Below, one piece after another: positions 52,881 through 63,070 of a stretch of DNA of 64,000 bases. Made by a program: the position numbers and the translations under genes. Each line of letters opens with the position of its first letter. Within the stretch, counting starts at the first letter, position 1. Origin of the DNA: Sphingomonas sp. PsM26 (GTDB lineage: Bacteria; Pseudomonadota; Alphaproteobacteria; Sphingomonadales; Sphingomonadaceae); contig JARUXA010000004.1 of NCBI GenBank assembly GCA_030433805.1, forward strand, positions 186,001 to 250,000. Direction: 5' to 3'. The notes under the pieces are model-generated. The model did no database searches, was not told the DNA's origin, and was given only the letters and a program-made list of their open reading frames with translations.

Positions 52881-53533
52881 TGCTGGGGCTGGCTTGGAAG
52901 AGTCTGGGATGGTTCCTGGCGAGCGTCGCGGTGGCGCTCGGCTTCCTGCTCGTGCCGTTGCAGGTCGCCGCCGAGCGCAAGAAGCTCGACCGCACCGTCG
53001 TGGAAATCGCGCGGGCGGAACGCGAGATCCGCGCGCTCGAAACCGAGTTCGACACGCGCGCCAATCTGGCGCAGCTCGACAAGTGGAACGCCGAGAAGCT
53101 CGGGCTGGTCGCCCCTTCCGCCGGACAGTTCGTGGCCGACGAAGCCGCGCTCGCCGCGCTCGAGCCAAGCTCGCCTAACGGTCCGCAACTGGCGTCGTTC
53201 AAGCCGCTCGCCCCGCTGCCGGCGGCGGATGCGGCCGTGCCGCCCGCCACGGCGCCCGTCCCCGTGGCCGTTGCAGTTGCGACGGTGTCCCCCAAGACCG
53301 CGCCGGCGTCGGTGCCCGCACCGCGGGCTCAGGCCGCGATCGTTCCGGCACCCGTTTCCCCGCGCACCAAGCCGACGCGCGACGCAGCGCCGGTCGGGCG
53401 TACTGCGATGGCCGCGGTCGCTCCGGCCAAGCCACGTGCGGCGGTGGCGATGCTCGATCGCGCGCTACTCGACGACAGCATGCTGGGCGACTTGCGCAGC
53501 GGCGCACGCGCCGAGACCCGATCGCGTAAATGA
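52880..53533 (+). CDS. ftsL: FtsL-like division protein with long C-terminal tail
   Basis: A 217-residue bitopic protein in the position of ftsL. One membrane helix (about 8-30, GWFLASVAVALGFLLVPLQV) is followed by a coiled-coil (RKKLDRTVVEIARAEREIRA) and a short conserved stretch TRANLAQLDKWNAEKLGL. The remaining about 120 residues are an Ala/Pro/Val-rich tail, unusual for FtsL (usually about 100 residues in all). It is coupled to rsmH (TAATG) and ftsI (4-bp overlap). Confidence 0.82.
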   Translation: MLGLAWKSLGWFLASVAVALGFLLVPLQVAAERKKLDRTVVEIARAEREIRALETEFDTRANLAQLDKWNAEKLGLVAPSAGQFVADEAALAALEPSSPNGPQLASFKPLAPLPAADAAVPPATAPVPVAVAVATVSPKTAPASVPAPRAQAAIVPAPVSPRTKPTRDAAPVGRTAMAAVAPAKPRAAVAMLDRALLDDSMLGDLRSGARAETRSRK

Positions 53534-55260
53534 CGACTCTCGTCGCCCGGCCGGTCCCCGCGCGACGGGGTAACGAACAGCGCCACGCGCTGGTCGCGGT
53601 CGCGCATGTGCGGTTGATGATACTGATGCTGCTGATCATGGCGGGGTTCGTGCTGGTGATCGGCCGGATCGCGCTGCTCGGCATCCTGAGCGCTCCGGCC
53701 GGTGCGGCGAACCTCGCCGTCAATCCGCAAGTCCGCGGCGACATTCTCGATCGCAATGGTCAGCCGCTGGCACGGACGATCGACGCCTGGACGATCGGCG
53801 TGCGCCCGCCGCAGTTGCTGGGGGACCGGCAGGACCTGGCGGATTCGCTCGCGCGACTGATGCCGGGGCATGACGCCGGCTGGTACTTCCAGAAGCTGAC
53901 GATGCGCGCCAAGTTCACCTATCTCGAGAAACACGCATCCCCTGATCTCGTCAACAAGGTCCATGCGCTCGGCGAACCCGGCCTGGTGTTCGCGCGCGAG
54001 CCCGAGCGGCTGTACCCGCAATCGACGATGGCGGCGCACGTGCTCGGCTATATCGGCCCGACCGCGACCGATGCGCATATTGCAGGGCGCGCCGGGATCG
54101 AGCGTGCGTTCGATGAGCGGCTGAGTGATCCGCGCCGCCGCGGCGAACCGATCGCGCTGTCGATCGACGCGCGGGTCCAGGCCGCGATGGAGAGCGAACT
54201 CGGTCGCGCGATGACCAACTTCAAGGCGAAGGCGGCGACCGGCGTCGTCCTCGACGTGCATACCGGCGAGATCATCTCGATGGTGTCGCTGCCGGTGTAC
54301 AACCCCAACAAGATCAGCGGCACGAGCAGCGACGCGCTGCGCAACAACGTGACCCAGTCGGTGTACGAGCTTGGATCGACCTTCAAGCCGATCGCGATGG
54401 CTGCTGCGATCAACGACGGCGTCATCACCGATATGACCCGGCGGTTCGACGCGACCAAGCCGCTGAAGGTTGGTCGTTTCACGATCCACGACGATCGCGG
54501 CGATCCCAAGCGCTGGCTCAACATTCCCGAGACGCTGGTCTATTCGTCGAACGTCGTGACCGCGCAGATCGCTGACCGGATGGGCAAGGAGCGGATGGCG
54601 GCGATGTTCACCGCGCTCGGTTTCGGCGAACGCCCCGCGATCGAATTGCGGGAGCGTGCCGGGCCGATCTGGCCGCGCTATTGGGGCCGGACGACGGTGA
54701 TGACCACCGCCTATGGACACGGCATCGCGATCACGCCGCTGCATCTGGCGAACGCCTATGCCACGCTCGTCAACGGCGGGATCTACCGGCCAACGACGCT
54801 GCTCAAGGTTGCACCGGGTGCTGCCCCTAAGGGACGTCGCGTGCTGACCGAGGCGACCAGCGCGCGGATGCGGCAGTTGTTGCGGTTGGTGGTGCTGCTT
54901 GGCACCGGACGCAAGGGCGACGCACCCGGCTACCGTGTCGGTGGCAAGACCGGCACCGGTGAAATCGCCGGCGCGGGCGGATATTCGCGGAGCAAGAACG
55001 TGTCGACGTTTGCCGCCGCCTTCCCGATGGACGCGCCGCGGTACGTCGTGGTTGCGATGCTCGATTCGCCCAACGGGACCGCCGAGACGTTCGGCCTCAC
55101 CACCGCAGCGTGGAATGCCGCTCCGGTCGTCGGGCGGGTGATCTCGCGGACCGGCGCGATGCTGGGGGTGACACCCGACACAAGCCGCGACATTGATGTA
55201 TCGCAGCTTTTGCCGCTGGTATGGACGGGCGACAAGAAGCCCGCCGCGACTGCAGAATGA
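53530..55260 (+). CDS. ftsI: peptidoglycan D,D-transpeptidase FtsI (PBP3)
   Basis: A 576-residue class B penicillin-binding protein for septal cross-linking. Membrane anchor 29-50, pedestal domain, and catalytic motifs STFK (283-286), SSN (339-341) and KTGT (473-476). Coupled to ftsL by overlap; murE begins 10 bp after the stop. Confidence 0.96.
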   Translation: MTTLVARPVPARRGNEQRHALVAVAHVRLMILMLLIMAGFVLVIGRIALLGILSAPAGAANLAVNPQVRGDILDRNGQPLARTIDAWTIGVRPPQLLGDRQDLADSLARLMPGHDAGWYFQKLTMRAKFTYLEKHASPDLVNKVHALGEPGLVFAREPERLYPQSTMAAHVLGYIGPTATDAHIAGRAGIERAFDERLSDPRRRGEPIALSIDARVQAAMESELGRAMTNFKAKAATGVVLDVHTGEIISMVSLPVYNPNKISGTSSDALRNNVTQSVYELGSTFKPIAMAAAINDGVITDMTRRFDATKPLKVGRFTIHDDRGDPKRWLNIPETLVYSSNVVTAQIADRMGKERMAAMFTALGFGERPAIELRERAGPIWPRYWGRTTVMTTAYGHGIAITPLHLANAYATLVNGGIYRPTTLLKVAPGAAPKGRRVLTEATSARMRQLLRLVVLLGTGRKGDAPGYRVGGKTGTGEIAGAGGYSRSKNVSTFAAAFPMDAPRYVVVAMLDSPNGTAETFGLTTAAWNAAPVVGRVISRTGAMLGVTPDTSRDIDVSQLLPLVWTGDKKPAATAE

Positions 55261-55270
55261 AGGATTTGCC

Positions 55271-56698
55271 GTGAAATTGGGTGCGCTGACCGGTGGAAAC
55301 GAAAGCGCGACGGTAAGTGGCTTCGCGATCGACCACCGCAAGGTCGCGCCGGGAACGGTGTTCGGAGCGTTCCAGGGCGCGGCCGTCAACGGTGAGGACT
55401 ATATCGCGGCGGCGGTGGCGGGGGGCGCGATCGCGGTCGTGGCGCGACCCGAGGCGGTGGTGGACGGCGCGGTGCACATCGCCGATACCAATCCGCGGCG
55501 TGCCTTTGCGCAGCTTGCCGCGCGCTATTTCGCCCCGTTCCCGGGCGTCGCGGTGGCGGTGACGGGGACCAACGGCAAGACCTCGACGGTCGAGATGGTG
55601 CGGCAATTGTGGCGCATGGCGGGGTTCCACGCGGCGTCGATCGGGACACTGGGCGTGACCACGGGGGACGACCGCGTTTCGACCGGGCTGACGACGCCCG
55701 ACGTGGTGACGTTCCTGTCCAACGTCGCCGGGCTGGCGCGCGAGGGCGTGACGCATGTGGCGTTCGAGGCATCCAGCCACGGATTGATGCAATATCGCAC
55801 CGAGGGGCTGGCGGTCCGGGCGGCGGCGTTCACCAATCTCAGTCGCGATCACCTCGATTATCACGGGACGATGGACGCTTATCTCGAGGCGAAGCTGCGG
55901 CTGTTCTCCGAGGTGCTGGCCGATGGCGGCACCGCGGTGCTGTGGGCGGACGATCCGGCGAGCGCGAAGGTCGCCAAGGTTGCACAGGCGCGCGGCGTTG
56001 CGGTGGCGACGGTGGGAACGTCGGGGGAGCGGCTCAGGCTGATCAAGCGGGTGCCGAGCCTGCTCGGACAGGTGCTGACGATCGAGGCGGATGGCGCGAC
56101 CTATACGATCAACCTGCCGCTGATCGGCGCATATCAGGCGGCGAATGCGCTGACCGCGGCGGGACTGGTGATCGCGACGGGCGGCGACGTGGCGGCGACA
56201 CTGGCGAATATCACGCGTTTACAACCGGTTAGAGGGCGTCTGGAGCGGGCGGTGATCGCCGCCAGCGGCGCGCCGGTCTATGTCGATTACGCCCACACCC
56301 CCGATGCGCTGGAAGCGGCGATCGCTGCGCTCAAGCCCCATGCGGGCGGGCGGCTGATCGTCGTGATCGGCGCGGGCGGCGACCGCGACCAGGGCAAGCG
56401 CGCCGAAATGGGGCGCGTCGCGATCGAACAGGCCGACCAAGTCATTGTTACCGATGACAATCCCCGCAGCGAGGACCCCGCCGCGATCCGCGCGATGGTG
56501 CTGGAAGGCGCGCCGGGCGCGACCGAGATCGGGTCGCGGCGGGATGCGATCCGCGCGGCGATCCAGGCGGCGGGACCGCAGGATATCGTTCTGATTGCAG
56601 GCAAAGGGCACGAACAGGGGCAGATCGTGGGCGATCTGGTGCTGCCGTTCGACGACGTCAGCGTCGCGCGCGAGATGGCGCAGGAGCTGAGCGCATGA
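55271..56698 (+). CDS. murE: UDP-MurNAc-tripeptide synthetase
   Basis: A 475-residue MurE. ATP motif GTNGKTST (99-106), LSRDHLDYHGTMDAYLEAK and DNPR (396-399), the signature for meso-diaminopimelate addition, so Gram-negative type peptidoglycan. GTG start after AAGGA; earlier in-frame ATGs lie inside ftsI. ATGA overlap with murF. Confidence 0.96.
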   Translation: MKLGALTGGNESATVSGFAIDHRKVAPGTVFGAFQGAAVNGEDYIAAAVAGGAIAVVARPEAVVDGAVHIADTNPRRAFAQLAARYFAPFPGVAVAVTGTNGKTSTVEMVRQLWRMAGFHAASIGTLGVTTGDDRVSTGLTTPDVVTFLSNVAGLAREGVTHVAFEASSHGLMQYRTEGLAVRAAAFTNLSRDHLDYHGTMDAYLEAKLRLFSEVLADGGTAVLWADDPASAKVAKVAQARGVAVATVGTSGERLRLIKRVPSLLGQVLTIEADGATYTINLPLIGAYQAANALTAAGLVIATGGDVAATLANITRLQPVRGRLERAVIAASGAPVYVDYAHTPDALEAAIAALKPHAGGRLIVVIGAGGDRDQGKRAEMGRVAIEQADQVIVTDDNPRSEDPAAIRAMVLEGAPGATEIGSRRDAIRAAIQAAGPQDIVLIAGKGHEQGQIVGDLVLPFDDVSVAREMAQELSA

Positions 56699-58071
56699 GC
56701 GCGCCGTTGTGGACCGCGGCGGAGATCGCCGCCGCGACGGGCGGTACCGCATCCGCCGACTTCGCCGCGACCGGCGTCACTTTTGACTCACGCGAGGTCG
56801 GCAAAGGCGATCTTTTTGTCGCGATGAAGGGCGCATTCAGCGACGGTTTCAGCTTTCTCGACACCGTTTTTACGCAAGGTGCCGCCGGTTCGGTCGTGTC
56901 CGAGCCCACAAAATACCCGCATGTGCTCGTCCCCGACACGACCCTGGCGCTCGACGCGCTCGCGCGTGCGGCGCGCGCACGGACCTCGGCCAAGATCATC
57001 GGCGTCACCGGGTCGGTCGGCAAGACCGGGACCAAGGAAGCGCTGTTCGCAGCACTCGATCGCGGTGCGCCCGATGCCGCGCATCGTTCGGTCAAGAGCT
57101 ACAACAACCATACCGGCGTTCCGCTCAGTCTAGCGCGGATGCCCGCAGAGACGCGCTTCGGCGTGTTCGAGATGGGGATGAACCATGCGGGCGAACTCGC
57201 GCAACTGACGCAGCTCGTCCGCCCGCACGTCGCGATCGTCACGACAATCGCCCCCGCGCACACCGAATTCTTTCCGAACGAGGAGGCGATCGCGGACGCC
57301 AAGGGGGAGATCTTCGCGGGGCTCGAACCCGGCGGGGTGGCGATCGTGCCGTATGACAGTCCTCACCGCGACCGGCTGATCGCCGCGGCCAGGCCTTATG
57401 CCGCGCGGATCGTGACCTTCGGGCTCGACAAGGCGGCGGACGTCCGCGCGATGGAGACGATGCGCACCGCGCGCGGGACGTTCGTGACCGCGAAGATCGG
57501 CACACGTGAGCTGAGCTTCACGATGGGGCAGGCGGGGATGCACTGGGTGTCGAACGGGCTGGCGGTGCTGGCCGCGGTCGATGCGGTCGGCGGCGACCTT
57601 GCGCTGGCGGGACTGGCGCTGGCGGAAATGGGCGGGCTCGCCGGACGCGGCGCGCGCTTCACCGTGGCGGCGCCGGGCGGCAGCGCGCTGGTGATCGACG
57701 AAAGCTACAATGCCAATCCGGCATCGATGCGCGCGACGCTTGCGGTGCTCGCCGCCGAAAAGGGCGTGCGGCGGATCGTCATGCTCGGCGAAATGCGCGA
57801 GCTGGGTGACGATAGCGATTCCTATCACGCGGCGCTCGCCGAGCCGATCCTCGCGGCGGGGGTCGAAGCGGGTATTCTTGTCGGTGAACGCATCACCCCG
57901 CTGGCGAACGCGCTTGAGGGCAAGGGCGATTTCGTCCATGTCGCGGACGCTGCCGCGGCGCGGGCTGCCCTGTCTGCGATGCTGGGGGCGGGGGACGCGG
58001 TGCTCATCAAGGGATCGAACGGCGTAGGGTTGGCGGCGGTTGTCGCAAGCCTGCGGGGCGGGACACAGTAA
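56695..58071 (+). CDS. murF: UDP-MurNAc-pentapeptide synthetase
   Basis: A 458-residue MurF adding D-Ala-D-Ala. ATP loop [15 protein letters not shown] (GKTGTK at 109-114), [34 protein letters not shown] and [18 protein letters not shown]. Stop and mraY start overlap as TAATG. Confidence 0.96.
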   Translation: MSAPLWTAAEIAAATGGTASADFAATGVTFDSREVGKGDLFVAMKGAFSDGFSFLDTVFTQGAAGSVVSEPTKYPHVLVPDTTLALDALARAARARTSAKIIGVTGSVGKTGTKEALFAALDRGAPDAAHRSVKSYNNHTGVPLSLARMPAETRFGVFEMGMNHAGELAQLTQLVRPHVAIVTTIAPAHTEFFPNEEAIADAKGEIFAGLEPGGVAIVPYDSPHRDRLIAAARPYAARIVTFGLDKAADVRAMETMRTARGTFVTAKIGTRELSFTMGQAGMHWVSNGLAVLAAVDAVGGDLALAGLALAEMGGLAGRGARFTVAAPGGSALVIDESYNANPASMRATLAVLAAEKGVRRIVMLGEMRELGDDSDSYHAALAEPILAAGVEAGILVGERITPLANALEGKGDFVHVADAAAARAALSAMLGAGDAVLIKGSNGVGLAAVVASLRGGTQ

Positions 58072-59141
58072 TGCTCTATTTCATCGCCGAATATCTGGGA
58101 TTCCCGGGGGGGCTCAATCTCTTCCGCTATCTGTCCTTCCGCACCGGCGGGGCGGTGGCGACGTCGCTGTTCCTCGGGCTGCTGATCGGCCCGCGGTTCA
58201 TCGGCTGGCTGCGCGTGCGGCAGGGCAAGGGGCAGCCGATTCGGCTCGACGGCCCGCAGTCGCATCTGTCGAAGCGCGGCACGCCGACGATGGGCGGGCT
58301 GATGATCCTGACCAGCCTGGTCGTCTCCAGCCTGTTGTGGATGGACCTGTCCAACCCGTTCGTCTGGGCGTGCACCTTCGTGACGCTGGGATTTGGCGCG
58401 ATCGGGTTCCTCGACGACTATGACAAGGTGCGCAAGGCGAGCACCGCGGGCGTCTCGAGCAAGCTGCGGCTGATCGGCGAGTTCGCGATCGCGCTGGTTG
58501 CGAGCGCGATCATCGTTCACCAGAACGGGACGCATCTGTATCTGCCGTTCTACACCGGGCCGGTGATCCAGCTGGGGTGGTTCTACGTCGTGTTCGCGGC
58601 GTTCACGATCGTTGCGTTCGGCAATGCGGTGAATTTGACCGACGGGCTGGACGGGCTCGCCACGATGCCGGTGATCATCGCGAGCGTTGCGTTCATGCTG
58701 ATCGTGTACCTTGCCGGCAACCTCAAGTTCGCGACCTATCTCGGGATTCCGCACGTGCCGCATGCGGGCGATCTGGCGATCTTCTGTGGCGGGATCGTGG
58801 GGGCGGGGCTCGCCTTCCTGTGGTTCAATGCGCCGCCGGCCGCGGTGTTCATGGGCGACACCGGGAGCCTTGCGCTCGGCGGCGCGCTCGGGGCGATCTC
58901 GGTCGTGGCGCATCACGAGATCGTGCTCGGGATCATCGGCGGTCTGTTCGTGGTCGAGGCGGTGAGCGTCATCGTCCAGGTGTTCTGGTACAAGCGCACC
59001 GGGCGCCGCGTGTTCAAGATGGCGCCGATTCACCACCATTTCGAGCAGCTCGGGTGGAGCGAGCCGACCGTCGTGATTCGTTTCTGGATCATTGCGCTGG
59101 TGCTGGCGCTGGCGGGTCTTTCGACGTTGAAGTTGCGGTGA
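58071..59141 (+). CDS. mraY: phospho-N-acetylmuramoyl-pentapeptide-transferase
   Basis: A 356-residue ten-helix membrane enzyme making lipid [49 protein letters not shown] and HHHFE are all conserved. The next gene, murD, starts 163 bp later, the only long gap between consecutive genes of this cluster. Confidence 0.97.
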   Translation: MLYFIAEYLGFPGGLNLFRYLSFRTGGAVATSLFLGLLIGPRFIGWLRVRQGKGQPIRLDGPQSHLSKRGTPTMGGLMILTSLVVSSLLWMDLSNPFVWACTFVTLGFGAIGFLDDYDKVRKASTAGVSSKLRLIGEFAIALVASAIIVHQNGTHLYLPFYTGPVIQLGWFYVVFAAFTIVAFGNAVNLTDGLDGLATMPVIIASVAFMLIVYLAGNLKFATYLGIPHVPHAGDLAIFCGGIVGAGLAFLWFNAPPAAVFMGDTGSLALGGALGAISVVAHHEIVLGIIGGLFVVEAVSVIVQVFWYKRTGRRVFKMAPIHHHFEQLGWSEPTVVIRFWIIALVLALAGLSTLKLR

Positions 59142-59180
59142 TTGTTTCAATGATTTTGAGCGGTGCGCGGCTTTTTCTGG

Positions 59181-59282
59181 AGCCCCTCCCCTTCAGGGGA
59201 GGGGTTTGGGGTGGGGCGTGTCTCACCGAGACTGGTGCCCGTTACAGCCCCACCCCAACCCCTCCCCTGAAGGGGAGGGGCT
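59181..59282. repeat. 102-bp palindromic element, copy 1 (mraY-murD gap)
   Basis: Each end is a hairpin CCCCTCCCC-TTCA-GGGGAGGGG or its complement. The whole pairs arm to arm, AGCCCCTCCCCTTCAGGGGA at the left end against its complement at the right. Copy 2 inside murD is the reverse complement with only a few differences. Confidence 0.92.
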
Positions 59283-59304
59283 TTATTGCGATGGTGGCGC
59301 TGCT

Positions 59305-60693
59305 GTGATCGTTTCCTCTCTCTGGGCTGGCAAGCGTTACGCTGTGCTGGGGCTTGCGCGCTCGGGCGTGGCGAGTGTGCGTGCGCTGGTGGCGGGCGGG
59401 GCAGCGGTGGTTGCTTGGGATTCGGATGCGGCGAAGCGGGCGGCTCTTTCTTCTCAAGCCCCTCCCCTTCAGGGGAGGGGTTGGGGTGGGGCTGTAACAG
59501 GCGCTGGTCTCGGTGAGACACGCCCCACCCCCAACCCCTCCCCTGAAGGGGAGGGGCTTTTGACGTTCGACGATCCGGAAGCGTTCGACCTCAAGGGCTT
59601 CGACGGATTGGTAGTCTCCCCCGGTGTCCCCCTCAACCGGCACCCCGTCGCGGCCCGCGCACGCGTCGCGAACGTCCCCATCCTCGGCGACATCGAACTC
59701 TTCGCCCAGGCGCGCCCCGCGCTGCCGTCCCACAAGGTCGTCGGCATCACCGGCACCAACGGTAAGTCGACCACCACAGCACTCATCCACCACATCCTGC
59801 AGACCGCAGGCATCCCCAGCCTGATGGGCGGCAACATCGGCCTGCCGATCCTCGAACAGCCACCGCTCCCCGAAGGCAGCGTCTATGTGCTCGAACTGTC
59901 GAGCTACCAGATCGACCTGACGCAGACCCTCGATTGCGACGTCGCAGTGCTGCTCAACATCACCCCCGATCATCTCGACCGCTACGACGGGTTCGACGCC
60001 TACGCCGCGTCCAAGGCCCGCCTGTTCGCGATGCAGTCGCCGGAACACGCCGCGATCATCGGGATCGGCGACACGCCCTCGGCGCTGATCGCGCGCAGCC
60101 TGTCCGCGCGGGGCGAGCATCTCACCAAGATCGCGCCCGGCGTGTGTATGGACCAGTCGCGCTGGCCGTCGCTGCAAGGGCCGCACAATGCGCAGAATGC
60201 GCTCGCCGCGATCGCGGTCGCGCAGGCGCTGGGGGTCAGCGAAGCCGCGATCGACGCGGGGCTGCAAAGCTTCACGGGGCTGGCGCACCGGATGGAGCGT
60301 GTACGGGTCCGGGATGGCGTCGCCTATGTCAACGACAGCAAGGCGACCAACCCCGAATCCACCGCGCCCGCGCTGGCGGCGTTCGGGCGGATCCACTGGA
60401 TCCTGGGCGGCGAAGCCAAGTCGGACGATCTCGACGCGTGCGCGCCGCAGTTCGGGCATGTCGCCTGTGCCTATACGATCGGTGCGGCGGGGCCGCGGTT
60501 CGCCGCGATCCTGGCGGGCAAGGTGCCGGTCGAGCAATGCGGCGATCTTGCCACCGCGGTCGCCGCCGCCGCGCGGAGTGCCGCGCCGGGAGACACGGTG
60601 CTGCTGTCGCCCGCGTGCGCATCGTTCGATCAATTTCGCGATTTCGAGGATCGCGGCACGCAATTCCGGACTTTGGTCGAGGCGCTCCAGTGA
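59305..60693 (+). CDS. murD: UDP-MurNAc-L-alanine--D-glutamate ligase with inserted repeat
   Basis: A 462-residue MurD. RYAVLGLARSGVASVRALVA (dinucleotide-like N-domain), ATP loop GTNGKST (150-156), the substrate region LELSSYQIDLTQTLDCDVAV and VNDSKATNPESTAPALAAF are conserved. Residues about 51-85 (QAPPLQGRGWGGAVTG...PNPSPEGEGL) are the translation of a 102-bp palindromic element and have no counterpart in MurD; they push the P-loop lysine to about 154, near 115 in E. coli. No stop or frameshift results. GTG 59305 start; the ORF upstream runs through copy 1. Stop overlaps the ftsW GTG. Confidence 0.94.
   Translation: MIVSSLWAGKRYAVLGLARSGVASVRALVAGGAAVVAWDSDAAKRAALSSQAPPLQGRGWGGAVTGAGLGETRPTPNPSPEGEGLLTFDDPEAFDLKGFDGLVVSPGVPLNRHPVAARARVANVPILGDIELFAQARPALPSHKVVGITGTNGKSTTTALIHHILQTAGIPSLMGGNIGLPILEQPPLPEGSVYVLELSSYQIDLTQTLDCDVAVLLNITPDHLDRYDGFDAYAASKARLFAMQSPEHAAIIGIGDTPSALIARSLSARGEHLTKIAPGVCMDQSRWPSLQGPHNAQNALAAIAVAQALGVSEAAIDAGLQSFTGLAHRMERVRVRDGVAYVNDSKATNPESTAPALAAFGRIHWILGGEAKSDDLDACAPQFGHVACAYTIGAAGPRFAAILAGKVPVEQCGDLATAVAAAARSAAPGDTVLLSPACASFDQFRDFEDRGTQFRTLVEALQ
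59457..59558. repeat. 102-bp palindromic element, copy 2 (inside murD)
   Basis: Inverted copy of the element at 59181-59282, in frame within murD. 102 bp is exactly 34 codons, and this orientation and phase have no stop codon. Confidence 0.93.
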
Positions 60694-61913
60694 ACGACAT
60701 GAGCAATAGCCCGCCAAAATTGTGGAAGAGCATGAAGGGTCGCGGCGGACGCGGCGACCGGTCGCCGCTCGGCACGTGGTTCTGGGACATCGACCGGATG
60801 CTGCTGCTGCTGACGCTGCTGCTGATCGCGGTCGGTCTGGTCGCGGTCGGGGCGGCGTCGCCCGCCGCGGCGACGCGCTATTCGGACGGCAAGCACGTCG
60901 TCCCGCCGCTCTTCTATCTGTGGTGGCAGCTTGCGTGGGTCGGCGTTTCGCTGCCTGTCCTGCTGGGGGTGTCGATGCTGCCCGTGCCCGTTGCGCGCCG
61001 GATGGCGCTGATCGGTACAGTCGCCTGCCTTGTGCTGTTGATGCTGGTCCCGGTGTTCGGGGTGCAGAAGAACGGTGCGACGCGCTGGCTCAACCTCGGC
61101 GTGTCGTTGCTTCAGCCGTCCGAATTCCTCAAACCGTTCTTTATCGTGACGGCGGCGTGGGTGCTGTCGATGCGCGCGAAGGACGATGCGCTGCCGGTGG
61201 TGACGATCACCGCGGGGATGACCGCGCTCGTCTCGGTGCTGCTGATGCTGCAGCCCGATTTCGGGCAGACGGTGGTGTTCTGCGCGGTTTGGATGGCGTT
61301 GCTGCTGATCTCGGGCACGTCGCCCAAGATCATCGCGGGCTTCGTTGCGGCGGTCCCGGCGGGGCTGGTCGCGGCGTACATGTTCTACGGGACGGCGCGC
61401 GCGCGGATCAACGCGTTCATCTTCCCCGACCATGACGGACCGGGCGCGGCCGACCATTACCAGACCAACGCGGCGCACGACACGATCACCGCGGGCGGCT
61501 GGCGCGGAACCGGGCCGGGCGGCGGCGCGATGAAGTTCCGGCTGCCCGAGGGGCATACCGATTACATCTTCTCGGTGATCGGCGAGGAATTCGGGCTGAT
61601 CGCGTGCATGATCATTGCGATGCTGTTCCTCGCGATCGTCGTGCGCGTGTTCGTCAAACTGCTCGACGAGCAGGACGAATTTCGCCTGTTCGCGGCGGCG
61701 GGGCTGGCGACGCAGTTCGGCATCCAGGCGCTGATCTCGATGGCGGTCAACACCGGGATCGCGCCGAGCAAGGGCATGACGCTGCCGTTTATCTCGTACG
61801 GCGGATCGTCGCTGATCGCCTTGTCGATCGGAATGGGGTTGCTGCTGGCGTTTACCCGACGCAATCCGTTCGTCTTGCGATCCAAATATATCGCGCGATG
61901 GAGCGGCGAATGA
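60690..61913 (+). CDS. ftsW: lipid II polymerase FtsW
   Basis: A 407-residue SEDS glycosyltransferase for septal peptidoglycan, with about ten helices. KNGATRWLNLGVSLLQPSEF, LLMLQPDFGQTVVFC, GPGGGAMKFRLPEGHTDYIF and FISYGGSSLIALSIGMGLLL are conserved. The GTG overlaps the murD stop; ATG 60699 is an alternative three codons in. Confidence 0.95.
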   Translation: MNDMSNSPPKLWKSMKGRGGRGDRSPLGTWFWDIDRMLLLLTLLLIAVGLVAVGAASPAAATRYSDGKHVVPPLFYLWWQLAWVGVSLPVLLGVSMLPVPVARRMALIGTVACLVLLMLVPVFGVQKNGATRWLNLGVSLLQPSEFLKPFFIVTAAWVLSMRAKDDALPVVTITAGMTALVSVLLMLQPDFGQTVVFCAVWMALLLISGTSPKIIAGFVAAVPAGLVAAYMFYGTARARINAFIFPDHDGPGAADHYQTNAAHDTITAGGWRGTGPGGGAMKFRLPEGHTDYIFSVIGEEFGLIACMIIAMLFLAIVVRVFVKLLDEQDEFRLFAAAGLATQFGIQALISMAVNTGIAPSKGMTLPFISYGGSSLIALSIGMGLLLAFTRRNPFVLRSKYIARWSGE

Positions 61914-63070
61914 GCGTGGCGAAACACTTCGTACTGGCAGCGGGCGGGACCGGCGGGCACATGGTGCCGGCGGCGGCGCTTGCGGCCGAACTGATGCGGC
62001 GCGGGCATTATGTCGCGCTGGTCAGCGATGAGCGCGGCGTGCGCTTTCCCGGGCTGTTCGAGGGGATCCAGACGCATATCCTCCCCGCGGGGCGGCTGGG
62101 CGGCGGGCCGGTCGGCTATCTCAAGGCGACGTCCGCGATGCTGAAAGGCCGCGCGATGGCGATCCAGCTCTACAAGAGCTTCCGCCCCGATGCGGTGATC
62201 GGCTTCGGGGGCTATCCGGCGCTGCCGGCGCTGCTGGGGGCGTTCAACCAGAAGATCCCGACCGCGGTGCACGAGCAGAATGCGGTGCTGGGCCGGGTCA
62301 ACCGGCTGGTCGCACGCAAGGTCAATGCGATCGCGACATCCTATGCCGAGGTCGAGCGGCTGGGCGGGAAGCTGCGCGACAAGACGTATCTGGTCGGCAA
62401 TCCGGTGCGCGATGCGGTGATCGCGCTGCGCGCCAAGCCGTATCCGCTGCTCGAGGAAGACGGGATCTTCCGCGTGCTCGTGACCGGCGGCAGCCAGGGC
62501 GCGAGCGTGCTGAGCCGGGTGGTGCCCGACGGCCTGTCGCTGCTGCCGCTGGCGTTCCGGCGACGGTTGCAGGTGACGCATCAGGCGCGGATCGAGGATA
62601 TCGAGGCGTGCCGCGCCAAATATGCCGAGTTGTCGATCGCGGCGGAACTGGCGACCTATCTGCCCGACTTGCCCGAGCAACTGGCGTGGGCGCATGTCGT
62701 GATCGCGCGCGCGGGTGCGTCGACGCTGGCGGAGCTGACGTGCGCGGGGCGGCCGGCGATTCTCGTGCCGCTGCCGTCTGCGACCGATGATCACCAGACC
62801 GTCAACGCGCGCGAGATGACGCTCGCGGGCGGCGCGCGGACGATCCAGCAGAGCAGTTTCACGCCGGTCGAACTCGCCAAGCAGATGCAGAAGCTCGGGC
62901 TCGATCCCGCGGCACTCCAGAATGCCGCGGCGCGCGCGCGCGGCTGCGGTCGCCCGGAAGCGGCGAGCGATCTCGCGGACCTCGTCGAGAGCCTCGGCAA
63001 TACGCGCGGCGACATGCCGATCGGTGCGCCACAGCGCCGCAACCCCAATCAGAAGGCAGCATTCGCATGA
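61910..63070 (+). CDS. murG: UDP-GlcNAc--lipid I N-acetylglucosaminyltransferase
   Basis: A 386-residue MurG making lipid II. G-loop [48 protein letters not shown], and the C-domain [20 protein letters not shown], then [17 protein letters not shown] overlaps the ftsW stop. Confidence 0.96.
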   Translation: MSVAKHFVLAAGGTGGHMVPAAALAAELMRRGHYVALVSDERGVRFPGLFEGIQTHILPAGRLGGGPVGYLKATSAMLKGRAMAIQLYKSFRPDAVIGFGGYPALPALLGAFNQKIPTAVHEQNAVLGRVNRLVARKVNAIATSYAEVERLGGKLRDKTYLVGNPVRDAVIALRAKPYPLLEEDGIFRVLVTGGSQGASVLSRVVPDGLSLLPLAFRRRLQVTHQARIEDIEACRAKYAELSIAAELATYLPDLPEQLAWAHVVIARAGASTLAELTCAGRPAILVPLPSATDDHQTVNAREMTLAGGARTIQQSSFTPVELAKQMQKLGLDPAALQNAAARARGCGRPEAASDLADLVESLGNTRGDMPIGAPQRRNPNQKAAFA

